Made by a program: the position numbers and the translations under genes. This document shows, one piece after another, positions 17,723 through 25,909 of a stretch of 41,561 bases of DNA. The notes under the pieces are model-generated. The model ran no database searches. It had not been told where the DNA came from and worked only from the letters and a program-made list of their open reading frames with translations. The stretch covers positions 1 through 41,561 of the forward strand of contig CAMAWC010000028.1 of NCBI GenBank assembly GCA_945861875.1, read 5' to 3'. The first letter of the stretch is position 1. Each line of letters begins with the position of its first letter. Source of the stretch: Bordetella parapertussis. GTDB taxonomy: Bacteria > Pseudomonadota > Gammaproteobacteria > Burkholderiales > SG8-39.

Positions 17723-18207
17723 GCATGGCGCGCTGTTATGTCGGCCTCGGCGGCAACCTGGGCGACCCGGTTCGAACCCTGCACGAAGCCTCCGCCGCCC
17801 TGGGCGACATTGCCGGGACGCGGTTGCTGCGCGCGTCCTCTGTGTGGCGCACCGCCCCGCTCGGCCACACGCAACAACCGGATTTCATCAACGCTGCGGC
17901 CGAGCTCGAGAGCACGCTCACGCCGCGCGCGCTGCTCACGGCGCTGCTCGCGCTGGAGCAGCGCTTTGGCCGCGAGCGCAGTTTTGCCAACGCGCCGCGC
18001 ACCCTCGACCTTGACCTGCTGCTGCACGGCGACGCCATTCTTGACGAGCCCGGGCTGGCGCTGCCCCACCCGCGCATGCACGAGCGCGCCTTCGTCCTCG
18101 CGCCGCTGCTCGAACTCGCGCCCGATTGCGTCATACCGGGCCGCGGGCGCGCGGCCGACTGCCTCGCACGACTCAGCGACCAGCCCGTTGAAAAGCTTGG
18201 GGCCTGA
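17719..18207 (+). CDS. folK: 2-amino-4-hydroxy-6-hydroxymethyldihydropteridine pyrophosphokinase
   Basis: Folate-pathway kinase (HPPK), about 160 residues, transferring pyrophosphate from ATP to hydroxymethyl-dihydropterin. CYVGLGGNLGDP at the N-terminus, SSVWRTAPLG, QPDFINAA and the metal/ATP motif RTLDLDLLL are all present. Two starts are possible: GTG at 17719, overlapping the pcnB stop (GTGA), and ATG at 17725, two codons later. Either gives a family-length protein. The gene belongs to the hda-HAD-pcnB-folK direction, and a deoxynucleoside kinase follows after 143 bp. Confidence 0.95.
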   Translation: MSMARCYVGLGGNLGDPVRTLHEASAALGDIAGTRLLRASSVWRTAPLGHTQQPDFINAAAELESTLTPRALLTALLALEQRFGRERSFANAPRTLDLDLLLHGDAILDEPGLALPHPRMHERAFVLAPLLELAPDCVIPGRGRAADCLARLSDQPVEKLGA

Positions 18208-18350
18208 TATCGCCCACGCCCGATTACCTGTGGCCTTGTGTCCCCGTACCTTGTGTATCATGGACGCCGTCTACTTAATCATTCGCTCCTGATCACCGCA
18301 GCCGGCGGCGCCGTTAAAGATGGCCGCTGCACCCGTTCCGGACAAAAGCC

Positions 18351-18992
18351 GTGCCCCTTTCAAAATACAAATACATCGTCGTTGAAGGTCCCATAGGCGT
18401 GGGCAAGACCACGCTGGCGCAGCGCCTCGCCGCGCGACTGGACAGCGGCCTGCTGCTCGAGCGGCCCGAGCAAAATCCCTTTCTCGCGCGTTTTTACCAG
18501 GACATGGCGCGCTACGCCCTTCCGACGCAGTTGTTTTTCCTGTTCCAGCGCATCAACCAGTTGCGCGACCTGAAGCAGCTGGACATGTTTGAAAAGTCCA
18601 CGGTGTCCGACTTCCTCATCGACAAGGACCCGCTGTTTGCCCGGCTGACGCTGAGCAACGACGAGTTCGTGCTCTACCAGCAGATTTACGACACGCTCAA
18701 GCCGCAGGCGCCGGTTCCGGACCTGGTAATCTACCTGCAGGCCAACCCGGACACACTGCACGAGCGCGTCAAGCGCCGCTCGGCCGACTACGAGCGGCCG
18801 ATAACGCCCGAGTACCTCGCGCTGCTGGCGGACAGTTACAGCAAGTTTTTTTACCATTACGACGGCTCGCCGGTGCTGATCGTCAATTCCGAGCGGCTTA
18901 ATTTTGTCGATGACGCGGCCGATTTCGACCTGCTGGTCCAGCGCATCGGCGCGATGCGCGGACAGCGCGAGTTCTTCAACCTGGGGAGTTAG
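18351..18992 (+). CDS. deoxynucleoside kinase family protein
   Basis: A 213-residue P-loop kinase. Walker A is GPIGVGKTT (about 13-21) and the fold matches the deoxyadenosine/deoxyguanosine kinase family: FLFQRINQL, the DFLIDKD segment, QIYDTL, and a lid rich in arginine (HERVKRRSADYERPI). It would phosphorylate deoxynucleosides for salvage. The same gene stands between folK and panB in many betaproteobacteria. The start is GTG at 18351. The panB gene begins 3 bp after the stop, so the two are one transcript. Confidence 0.9.
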   Translation: MPLSKYKYIVVEGPIGVGKTTLAQRLAARLDSGLLLERPEQNPFLARFYQDMARYALPTQLFFLFQRINQLRDLKQLDMFEKSTVSDFLIDKDPLFARLTLSNDEFVLYQQIYDTLKPQAPVPDLVIYLQANPDTLHERVKRRSADYERPITPEYLALLADSYSKFFYHYDGSPVLIVNSERLNFVDDAADFDLLVQRIGAMRGQREFFNLGS

Positions 18993-18995
18993 ACC

Positions 18996-19790
18996 ATGGG
19001 CCGCATCACGCTCGCCACGCTGCAAAAATTACGCGATGAGGGAACACCCATCGCGACGCTCACGGCCTACGACGCGAGCTTTGGCGCACTGCTCGATGAG
19101 GCGGGCATCGAGTGCATTCTTGTCGGCGACTCGCTCGGCATGGTCATCCAGGGCCACGATTCGACCCTGCCGGTGACGCTCGAACACATGGCCTATCACA
19201 CCGCCTGCGTCGCACGCGGCGCCAAACATACCTTCATCGCCGCCGACCTGCCCTTTGGCAGCTACCAGGTCTCGCCGCAGCAGGCCTTCGAGAGCGCGGT
19301 AAAACTGATGAGCTCCGGCGCGCACATGGTCAAGCTCGAAGGCGGCCTGGAAATGGCCGAGACGGTGAATTTCCTCTCCAGCCGCGGCGTGCCGGTGTGG
19401 GCGCATATCGGCCTGCAACCGCAGTCGGTCAACCGGCTGGGCGGCTACCGCGTGCAGGGGCGTGACACCGATGCCGAAACGCGCATTCTCGCCGAGGCGG
19501 CGGCGCTGGAAGCGGCCGGCGCCGGCATGCTGCTTCTCGAAGCCATCCCGGCCAAGCTGGGCAAGGCGATCACCGCCGCCGCCGGCATTCCCACCATCGG
19601 CATAGGCGCCGGGCCCGATTGCTCGGGGCAGATTCTGGTGCTGCATGACATGCTCGAGGTCTTCCCCGGTAAAAAAGCGCGCTTTGTGAAAAACTACATG
19701 CAGGGCGCCCCGTCGATCGCCGATGCGGTGCGCAACTATGTAGGCGAGGTCAAGGCGCGCCGCTATCCCGCGGCCGAAAATTGCTTCTAG
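18996..19790 (+). CDS. panB: 3-methyl-2-oxobutanoate hydroxymethyltransferase
   Basis: A 264-residue enzyme catalysing the first step of pantothenate synthesis, making ketopantoate from ketoisovalerate and methylene-THF. TAYDASF, the metal-binding VGDSLGMV and [10 protein letters not shown] aspartates, KLEGG and the LLLEAIPA catalytic glutamate are present, as is the C-terminal [15 protein letters not shown] lies before the ATG. It is followed by panC after 15 bp. Confidence 0.98.
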   Translation: MGRITLATLQKLRDEGTPIATLTAYDASFGALLDEAGIECILVGDSLGMVIQGHDSTLPVTLEHMAYHTACVARGAKHTFIAADLPFGSYQVSPQQAFESAVKLMSSGAHMVKLEGGLEMAETVNFLSSRGVPVWAHIGLQPQSVNRLGGYRVQGRDTDAETRILAEAAALEAAGAGMLLLEAIPAKLGKAITAAAGIPTIGIGAGPDCSGQILVLHDMLEVFPGKKARFVKNYMQGAPSIADAVRNYVGEVKARRYPAAENCF

Positions 19791-20645
<855 letters not shown>

Positions 20646-20660
20646 GTGCCGGTCGGGACG

Positions 20661-20689
20661 AAAAAAAAGCAGCCCCAGGCTGCTTTTTT
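20661..20689. terminator. bidirectional intrinsic terminator after panC
   Basis: A-tract, GCAGCC, short loop, GGCTGC and T-tract form a symmetric hairpin flanked by eight A and six T, so it works on both strands. It separates panC (plus) from the small minus-strand gene at 20709. Confidence 0.9.
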
Positions 20690-20708
20690 CATGTCCGCGA
20701 TGCGGGCG

Positions 20709-20945
20709 TCAAGACGGGTAAGGCTCGAACATCAGTTGTTCCACCGGGCAACCAATCGCCTTGGCCATCGCGTCCATGCTGGCGTCATCGACCGCGACCG
20801 CCATGAAGTCGGCCTCGCCGCCCTTGGACTGGATAAAGCCCTTGGCCGAGCCCTCGTCCGACCAGGTCACCACCGGATCCGGCGTCACCCCCGTCACCTG
20901 TACCGAGATCGGAAAGCCGTCGGACTTGTAGACGATTGCAAACAT
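20709..20945 (-). CDS. small protein of unknown function
   Basis: A 78-residue acidic protein starting MFAIVYKSDGFPISVQV. No signal peptide, membrane segment or cysteine pair; it reads as a small alpha/beta cytoplasmic protein. I do not recognise the family. The ATG at 20945 follows a purine-rich GGGGGG site, which is better than the upstream ATG at 20966. It is isolated: a terminator lies downstream, and about 160 bp separate it from the KPR-like gene upstream. Support is the good ribosome-binding site, ordinary composition and paired terminator. Confidence 0.65.
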   Translation of the reverse strand: MFAIVYKSDGFPISVQVTGVTPDPVVTWSDEGSAKGFIQSKGGEADFMAVAVDDASMDAMAKAIGCPVEQLMFEPYPS

Positions 20946-21107
20946 ACATACCCCCCACTCTTGCATCTGCGCGGCCGTCCCGTCGGACGGGCGTTTCGCG
21001 ATACTTTAACCCATGTTTCGCAGCCGTTCCAGTCCGTTGAAGGCGGCCAATATTGCCTTTTTAGAACAACATCCTGGGCAGCCACAGGCCGATCTCCGGC
21101 AGGACGG

Positions 21108-22073
21108 TCAGATATGGCGCGCCCGCTCCTCGATCAGCGCCAGCACCGCGCCGGTCACCGGCGTCGCCACCCCGGCGCGGCGCGCCAGTTCAACCACGCT
21201 GCCTATGATGCCATCGGTTTCAAGCGGCCTGCCACGCTCTATATCCTGGTGCATGGAAATTTTCGCACGGCCGATCTTGCGCGCAATGCCTATGCGCTCC
21301 TCCACCGTCACCGGTATGGTCACGCCATAGGCGGCGGCCACGGCAATGGTCTCGGCGATCATCGGCCGGATGAGTTCCAGCAGCGACTCGTTGGCGTTGA
21401 TTTCATCCATGCGCGCGAGGGTCAGCGCCGCGACCGGGTTGTAGGACAAGTTGCCCGCGAGCTTGGTCCAGATTTCCTCGCGAATGCGCGGCGTAACCGG
21501 TGCATCAAAGCCGGCGGCGCGCATCGCCGCGGCAAGGGCAAGCACACGCGGCGATTGACTGCCGTCGGGTTCACCGACGATAAAACGGTCGCCGCTGTTG
21601 TGGCGCACCACACCGGGGGCGACCACCTCGGCCGATCCGTGCACCACGCAGCCAATGAGATGGCGCGGGTCGAGGACGGTAAGCATGTCACCGTTGCGAT
21701 CAAGGCAGGCGATGGTCGATGCATCGAAACGCCCGCCTTCCTTGTAAAAATACCACCAGGGCAGGCCGTTGATGGCCGGCATCACCATCGTATCGGCGCG
21801 AAGCAGCGGCACAAGGCGCGGCAGCATGCCGGCGATGGAGTAGCCCTTGAGGCCGATCAGCACGAGGTCGTGCTGCCCAAGCGCCGCCGGCTCGGCCGCC
21901 ACGCGAATGGCAAAGGTTTCGCGCTTGTCGCCGTCCTCGAATTTCAGGCCACCCGCCTGCAAGGCGGCCAGGTGCGCGCCGCGCGCCAGCAGCGACACCT
22001 CGTGCCCGGCGCGCGCCATCCAGGCGCCAAACCAGCAGCCTATCGCACCCGCGCCGACAACACATATCTTCAT
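21108..22073 (-). CDS. ketopantoate reductase family protein (PanE/ApbA-like)
   Basis: A 321-residue NADPH-dependent 2-keto-acid reductase. The Rossmann loop GAGAIG is at residues 7-12, LIGLKGYS is the second nucleotide-contact strand, and K204 in EIWTKLAGNLSYNP matches the PanE catalytic lysine, with an Asn following. It could be the missing PanE for the nearby panB-panC, or a paralogue in the hydrolase operon that reduces another keto acid; Burkholderiales carry many such paralogues. Its ATG is overlapped by the TGA of the last of five minicistrons at 22144-22428, and its first nine codons are the source or copy of the repeat. AAGGA lies 7-8 nt before the ATG. Confidence 0.87.
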   Translation of the reverse strand: MKICVVGAGAIGCWFGAWMARAGHEVSLLARGAHLAALQAGGLKFEDGDKRETFAIRVAAEPAALGQHDLVLIGLKGYSIAGMLPRLVPLLRADTMVMPAINGLPWWYFYKEGGRFDASTIACLDRNGDMLTVLDPRHLIGCVVHGSAEVVAPGVVRHNSGDRFIVGEPDGSQSPRVLALAAAMRAAGFDAPVTPRIREEIWTKLAGNLSYNPVAALTLARMDEINANESLLELIRPMIAETIAVAAAYGVTIPVTVEERIGIARKIGRAKISMHQDIERGRPLETDGIIGSVVELARRAGVATPVTGAVLALIEERARHI

Positions 22074-22144
22074 CGTTCAATCCTTGTTGGCGCGGGGGCG
22101 ATCGTAAAAGCCGGTTCGCCAGCGCCAACGACACATATTTTCAT
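22070..22144 (-). CDS. minicistron 5 of array (24 residues), overlaps KPR-like gene
   Basis: Reads MKICVVGAGEPAFTIAPAPT then RIER and TGA (22070-22072), which overlaps the ATG of the KPR-like gene (22071-22073). GAGG precedes it, and it contains the AAGGA that serves the KPR-like gene. Resembles unit 2. Confidence 0.4.
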   Translation of the reverse strand: MKICVVGAGEPAFTIAPAPTRIER

Positions 22145-22215
22145 CGTTCAGGCCTCGTTGGCGATGGCGCGATCGTAAAAACCGACCCTCCCGCACCGAC
22201 AACACATATCTTCAT
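22141..22215 (-). CDS. minicistron 4 of array (24 residues)
   Basis: Reads MKICVVGAGGSVFTIAPSPT then RPER and TGA. AAGGA in unit 3 precedes it. Its 3' half resembles unit 1. The TGA overlaps the ATG of minicistron 5. Confidence 0.4.
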   Translation of the reverse strand: MKICVVGAGGSVFTIAPSPTRPER

Positions 22216-22286
22216 TGTTCGATCCTTGTCGGCGCGGGGGCGATCGTAAAAACCGGTTCACCCGCACCGACAACACATATCTTCAT
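22212..22286 (-). CDS. minicistron 3 of array (24 residues)
   Basis: Reads MKICVVGAGEPVFTIAPAPT then RIEQ and TGA. AAGGA stands 7 nt before its ATG. Codons 2-6 are identical to those of the KPR-like gene. The TGA overlaps the ATG of minicistron 4. Confidence 0.4.
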   Translation of the reverse strand: MKICVVGAGEPVFTIAPAPTRIEQ

Positions 22287-22357
22287 CGTTCGATCCTTGT
22301 TGGCACGGGCGCGATCGTAAAAGCCGGTTCACCCGCGCCAACGACACAGATTTTCAT
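22283..22357 (-). CDS. minicistron 2 of array (24 residues)
   Basis: Reads MKICVVGAGEPAFTIAPVPT then RIER and TGA. Preceded by GAGG in unit 1. It uses AAA, ATC, GTC, GTT at codons 2, 3, 5, 6 where unit 3 uses AAG, ATA, GTT, GTC: the peptide is the same with different codons. The TGA overlaps the ATG of minicistron 3. Confidence 0.4.
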   Translation of the reverse strand: MKICVVGAGEPAFTIAPVPTRIER

Positions 22358-22428
22358 CGTTCAGACCTCGTTGGCGATGGCGCGATCGTAAAAACCGGCG
22401 CACCCGCGCCGACGACACTTATCTTCAT
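22354..22428 (-). CDS. minicistron 1 of array (24 residues)
   Basis: Starts 10 nt after the hydrolase stop, with GAGG 8 nt before the ATG. Reads MKISVVGAGAPVFTIAPSPT then four more residues and TGA. It is the only unit with Ser in place of Cys4. Its TGA overlaps the ATG of minicistron 2. Translation is inferred from the ribosome-binding site and overlap, not shown. Confidence 0.4.
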   Translation of the reverse strand: MKISVVGAGAPVFTIAPSPTRSER

Positions 22429-22438
22429 CGCACGTGCC

Positions 22439-23560
22439 TCAAAGCTTTTCCGCCCACGCGGCAAGTTCATCGGCGACCTGCGCCACCAATTTGGGCTGTC
22501 CGGTGAGGTAGTGATCGCCGCCCTTGATGTCGATGTTGCGCACCCGTCCCTTTGCCGCCGCCAGCCACAAGTCGCGCGTGCTGGGAAAGGTCGAGGCATC
22601 GGCGGTATAGGTGAACAGCAGCACCGGAACACTGGTGCGCGCGAGGTTGTCCGGGCCGTCGGCGCGCGAGAGCGAGGACCACTGCGACAGGAAGGCACGC
22701 AGGCTGGTGTAGCGGCCAAAGGCGTTGGCGGCGTAGTTGATGGCGCGCGCATCGCCCCAGATCGAGCCGGGAACGCGGTCATTGGCATCCAGCGACAAGT
22801 CGAGGCAGCGTGGTTCGGCGTGGGTCCGGTAAATGACAAAGGCCTGGTCCTGCGGGCCGCTTGCGTCGGCTTCCAGCGCCTTGAGGCGGGCCAGTACCCA
22901 GTTCTCGATAGTGTCGCGCCGGGCTTTTTGTGCCGCATAAAACCGCCGCAGGAATTCAGGCGAAAAAGGCGGCCCGTTTTGCCGGTTGTACAGGTCAAGC
23001 TGCGGATCGGCGGTAAAAGCATCGTGCTCGTCGGTCACCGACGGGTCAATCCATTTGAGAAAAAGGCGCGAGCGCCCCTCGTGCGCACCGCACAGCGCGA
23101 TGCCGTCAACGGGCGGAAAATCCGTCGCGTCAAAATGTGTAGTCCTGCCGTCTGGAAAATGGGTGGCGGTGAGTTTTTCCGCCTGCGCCTGGTAGAACGC
23201 CGATATCGCCGCACCGCCGGAATTGCCGATTAGAATTACTTTTTCATAACCTTGCGCGCGCAGGAACTTCACCCCCGCGCCCATGTCCTGTATCACCCGC
23301 TCCATCAGCAGCTGGCTGTCGTTGTTTGGGTAGCGCGAATTGAGGCCAAGACAAGAAACGCCGCGCTCGGCCAGCGGCGCAATGAGGTAATGGCCCATGA
23401 AATTGCTGGTCGGGTGCATGACGATGGCGGCAACCCGCTTTTTACCCGCGGGCTCCATGTAGGCACCGTAAATGCGCGGGCGCAGGTTGGCCAGGCCGGA
23501 CTGGCTTTCCATCGCAGCGCCGGGCTTGACGTCGATAACGGCGAGTTTCAATTCAGGCAT
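22439..23560 (-). CDS. alpha/beta hydrolase
   Basis: A 373-residue hydrolase with no signal peptide. The nucleophile elbow is GNSGG (S114), a probable acid is the Asp in TYTADAST and the histidine is in GGDHYL near the C-terminus. The order VMHPTSNFMGHYL ... LGLNSRYPNND is that of a dienelactone-hydrolase-like or esterase-like fold with a long cap insertion (about 150-280). The substrate is unknown. It is the first gene of a minus-strand unit followed by the 71-bp array and the KPR-like reductase, and is divergent from the mandelate-racemase-type gene. Confidence 0.85.
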   Translation of the reverse strand: MPELKLAVIDVKPGAAMESQSGLANLRPRIYGAYMEPAGKKRVAAIVMHPTSNFMGHYLIAPLAERGVSCLGLNSRYPNNDSQLLMERVIQDMGAGVKFLRAQGYEKVILIGNSGGAAISAFYQAQAEKLTATHFPDGRTTHFDATDFPPVDGIALCGAHEGRSRLFLKWIDPSVTDEHDAFTADPQLDLYNRQNGPPFSPEFLRRFYAAQKARRDTIENWVLARLKALEADASGPQDQAFVIYRTHAEPRCLDLSLDANDRVPGSIWGDARAINYAANAFGRYTSLRAFLSQWSSLSRADGPDNLARTSVPVLLFTYTADASTFPSTRDLWLAAAKGRVRNIDIKGGDHYLTGQPKLVAQVADELAAWAEKL

Positions 23561-23609
23561 GGGACACGATCCGCGGCGCGCTCAATAATGGTGGCGGCAA
23601 GCTTACCAC

Positions 23610-23638
23610 TTGGGTCGCGACCGGACACTTGCTACACT
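23610..23638 (+). promoter_or_regulatory. promoter of mandelate-racemase-type gene
   Basis: TTGGGT (23610-23615), a 17-bp spacer and TACACT (23633-23638) preceded by TG one base upstream (extended -10). The transcript would start near 23645, about 20 nt before the ATG at 23666. Confidence 0.55.
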
Positions 23639-23665
23639 GCGCCGTCTGCATCATCCGGCCATGCC

Positions 23666-24754
23666 ATGAAAATAAGCCAGATTACCTGCTCGTTGCTGCG
23701 CTTTAAACTCGACCGGCCCGCCGGCGGCACCGGCGTCACCAGCGTCGATGTGATTGTCGCGAACGCACAACTCGAAGGGGGCGCCGCGGGCCTCGGTTTT
23801 AGCTATGTGGTGGCCGGTTCAAGCGCCGCGCCCTTCGCCGCGGCGCAGGCGCTTGCCGGGCAACTGCAGGGCCGGGCGTTTGACCATCCGGAAGCGACCT
23901 GGCGGCAACTCGCCGCCACATTCAACCGCACCCGCCGCGGCCCCAATTATGTCGGCCTTGCCGCCATCGACACGGCCTTGTGGGACGCCTACGCAAAAAC
24001 ACTCGGTGTGCCACTTGGCATTGCGATGGGCGGCGCCGGCGGCGGCAGCGCGCGTGAAGTACCACTTTACGCCAGCGGCGGCTTCAACACGCTGCAGTCG
24101 CCCGAGGAGGCCGCGGAATCTGCGGCGCGCCAGAGCGCCCTGGGTTTCCGCGGCGTCAAGCCGCGCGCCTCGGGCAAGCCCTCCGACCAGGCCTTGCTGG
24201 AGGCGGTGCGCAAAGCCATTCCCGACGGCGTGGAATTGATGACCGACGCCAACGAAAAATGCACTGCGCTATCGGCGCGCCGCCTTCTCGCCTGTGCGAC
24301 GGACTGTGGCGCGCTGTTTGTCGAGGAACCGCTCCCCGCCGATGACCTCGCCGGTTACCGCGCCCTCGCCACCGCCTACCCGCGGCTGATGGCCACGGGC
24401 GAGCACCTGCAAGGGATGGCCGAAGCGCTGCCGTATATCGAGGAGTGCCTGCTTGGCATGGTGCAGCCGGACCTTGCCGCGATGGGCGGCCTTACCGAAT
24501 GCCTGCGCGTGATGCGCGTCGCCGAGGCCTTTGGCATGGAGGCCTCTGGCCATTTCCTGCCCGGCCTGTTCATCCATCTTGCCGCAGCCGCGCCCAATCT
24601 CACTTGGCTGGAGGATTTTCCCCTGCTCGAACCGCTGTTCACCGGCTGGCCGCAAATGAGCCTGCAAGGAACGCTCCGCCTGCCCGTTACGCCTGGGCAC
24701 GGCCTGGCACTGGCCGAAGACGCGCTCAAACGTTACGCCATCCAGACAAAATGA
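23666..24754 (+). CDS. mandelate racemase/muconate-lactonizing-type enolase
   Basis: A 362-residue enolase-superfamily enzyme of the mandelate racemase subgroup. Metal ligands are D194 (MTDANEK), E220 (FVEEP) and E246 (ATGEH). The general acid/base set is K165 (GVKPR) and the D269-H296 dyad (VQPDL, SGHFLPG). Each is one position below Pseudomonas putida mandelate racemase numbering (K166, D195, E221, E247, D270, H297); the first lysine of the KxK pair (K164) is Gly here. It would abstract a proton next to a carboxylate, as a racemase or acid-sugar dehydratase; the substrate is unknown. The ATG at 23666 is chosen because a promoter lies just upstream and the capping domain starts there. Confidence 0.88.
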   Translation: MKISQITCSLLRFKLDRPAGGTGVTSVDVIVANAQLEGGAAGLGFSYVVAGSSAAPFAAAQALAGQLQGRAFDHPEATWRQLAATFNRTRRGPNYVGLAAIDTALWDAYAKTLGVPLGIAMGGAGGGSAREVPLYASGGFNTLQSPEEAAESAARQSALGFRGVKPRASGKPSDQALLEAVRKAIPDGVELMTDANEKCTALSARRLLACATDCGALFVEEPLPADDLAGYRALATAYPRLMATGEHLQGMAEALPYIEECLLGMVQPDLAAMGGLTECLRVMRVAEAFGMEASGHFLPGLFIHLAAAAPNLTWLEDFPLLEPLFTGWPQMSLQGTLRLPVTPGHGLALAEDALKRYAIQTK

Positions 24755-24779
24755 CGCCCCTTTCACACATTCACACCGC

Positions 24780-25325
24780 ATGAGCACGCACCGTTACAGC
24801 GGGGTGGCGATCCTCTTGCACTGGCTGACCGCGCTGTTGCTGATCGGCAGTTTTTCAGCGGGTTTATACATGGTGGACATGAAATTCAGTCCGCAAAAAC
24901 TCACGCTTTTCTCGTATCACAAGTGGATTGGCGTCAGCGTTTTCTGTCTCGCCATGGTACGGCTGCTTGGGCGCCTGGATCACCGGCCGCCTCCCCTGCC
25001 CGGATGGATGCCGGCGTGGCAGGTGGCCGCCTCGCATGCCAGCCATGCGCTGCTCTACCTGTTCCTTCTCGCCACCCCCGTCTCGGGCTGGTTGTATTCT
25101 TCCGCATCGGGTGTGCCAACGGTGCCCTTTGGCGTGGCGATGCTGCAACTGCCGGATGTTGTGGACAAGAACGGCGAGCTTGCCGTCACCCTGAAGTTTG
25201 TCCACATGGCCTTAAATTACTCGCTCGGTGCGCTGATCTGCCTGCATATAGCCGCCGCACTAAAACACCTTTTGATCAACCGCGATGGCATCATGTCGCG
25301 CATGCTCCCCGGGAAGAAAACATGA
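24780..25325 (+). CDS. cytochrome b561
   Basis: A 181-residue inner-membrane di-haem b protein with four hydrophobic segments. Histidines suited to haem ligation are H14 (LLHWLT), H47 (SYHKWIG), H86 or H89 (ASHASHALLY) and H142 or H156. Bacterial b561 proteins pass electrons between quinone and periplasmic acceptors. It overlaps the next YceI gene by 4 bp (ATGA). Pairing of cytochrome b561 with YceI proteins is frequent in proteobacteria; YceI binds isoprenoid quinone-like lipids, so a quinone-related function is a reasonable inference. Confidence 0.92.
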   Translation: MSTHRYSGVAILLHWLTALLLIGSFSAGLYMVDMKFSPQKLTLFSYHKWIGVSVFCLAMVRLLGRLDHRPPPLPGWMPAWQVAASHASHALLYLFLLATPVSGWLYSSASGVPTVPFGVAMLQLPDVVDKNGELAVTLKFVHMALNYSLGALICLHIAAALKHLLINRDGIMSRMLPGKKT

Positions 25326-25888
25326 GACCCCCGCGTTTCCACCTGCCGCCGCTCATCGCCCTGTCGTTTGCGTTGGCCTTCGCGATGCCGGCCGCTGCAC
25401 AAACTTTCGACCTGTCGCGCAGCGAAATCACGTTCGGGTTCAAGCAGGAAAACGTGCCCGGCAGCGGCAAGTTCCGCAAATTCACGGGCCAAGTGAGCTT
25501 CGATGCAACCAGGCCCGAGGCGACCAAGGCCAGCATCGAAGTGGACGTCACCAGCGTCGATATCGGCGACGCAACCTGGAACAGCGAAATTCAGGGCGCG
25601 TCATGGTTCAATACCAAACAGTTTCCAAAATCCGTGTTCACAGCGGCCGGCGCCAAGGCGCTGGGCGGCGACCGTTTCGAGTCGCCCGCAACCTTCACCC
25701 TCAAAGGGGTGACGCGCGAGGTTACCGCCACGTTTACGGCAAAGCCGCTGAACGGCGGGACCCTTCTCGAGGGCAGCGTGCCGCTCAAGCGCAATGAATT
25801 TAAGATCGGCGACGGCATCTGGACCGATACCAGTGTGGTCGCCAATGAAGTGGCAGTCCGGTTCAAGGTATTTTTGACCAAAAAATAA
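25322..25888 (+). CDS. YceI-family periplasmic lipid-binding protein (1)
   Basis: A 188-residue protein. A signal peptide (cleavage near AAAQ-TF, about residue 27) is followed by the YceI lipocalin-like barrel: SEITFGFKQ, DVTSVDIGDATWNSE, SWFNTKQFPKSVF and FTLKGVTREVTATF. The ATG overlaps the cytochrome b561 stop. The barrel binds a polyprenyl chain in characterised YceI proteins. It is the more divergent of the three YceI paralogues in this window. Confidence 0.92.
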   Translation: MRPPRFHLPPLIALSFALAFAMPAAAQTFDLSRSEITFGFKQENVPGSGKFRKFTGQVSFDATRPEATKASIEVDVTSVDIGDATWNSEIQGASWFNTKQFPKSVFTAAGAKALGGDRFESPATFTLKGVTREVTATFTAKPLNGGTLLEGSVPLKRNEFKIGDGIWTDTSVVANEVAVRFKVFLTKK

Positions 25889-25909
25889 TCCCACCCAACA
25901 GGAGGCAAC

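Larger units (their letters stand above)
22074..22428 (-). repeat. five 71-bp tandem units with coupled minicistrons
   Basis: On the minus strand, ATG codons recur at 22428, 22357, 22286, 22215 and 22144, then at 22073 (the KPR-like gene start); every step is exactly 71 nt. Each unit is: ATG plus nine codons for MKICVVGAG (or MKISVVGAG), a 15-codon remainder including VFTIAP or AFTIAP, an AGGA/GAGG site, and a TGA that overlaps the next ATG. Units 1 and 4 share one variant 3' half, and 2 and 5 another. There are no indels. The array fills the 365 bp between the alpha/beta hydrolase stop and the KPR-like start. No other gene lies here. Confidence 0.95.

Noticed and set aside
18236..18261. Promoter for the deoxynucleoside kinase (TTGTGT and TATCAT)
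   Set aside because: The spacer is 14 bp, too short for a normal sigma-70 promoter, and the -10 match is weak.
22074..22428. CRISPR array
   Set aside because: The 71-bp units are contiguous without unique spacers, and lie in frame with flanking genes; no cas genes are near.
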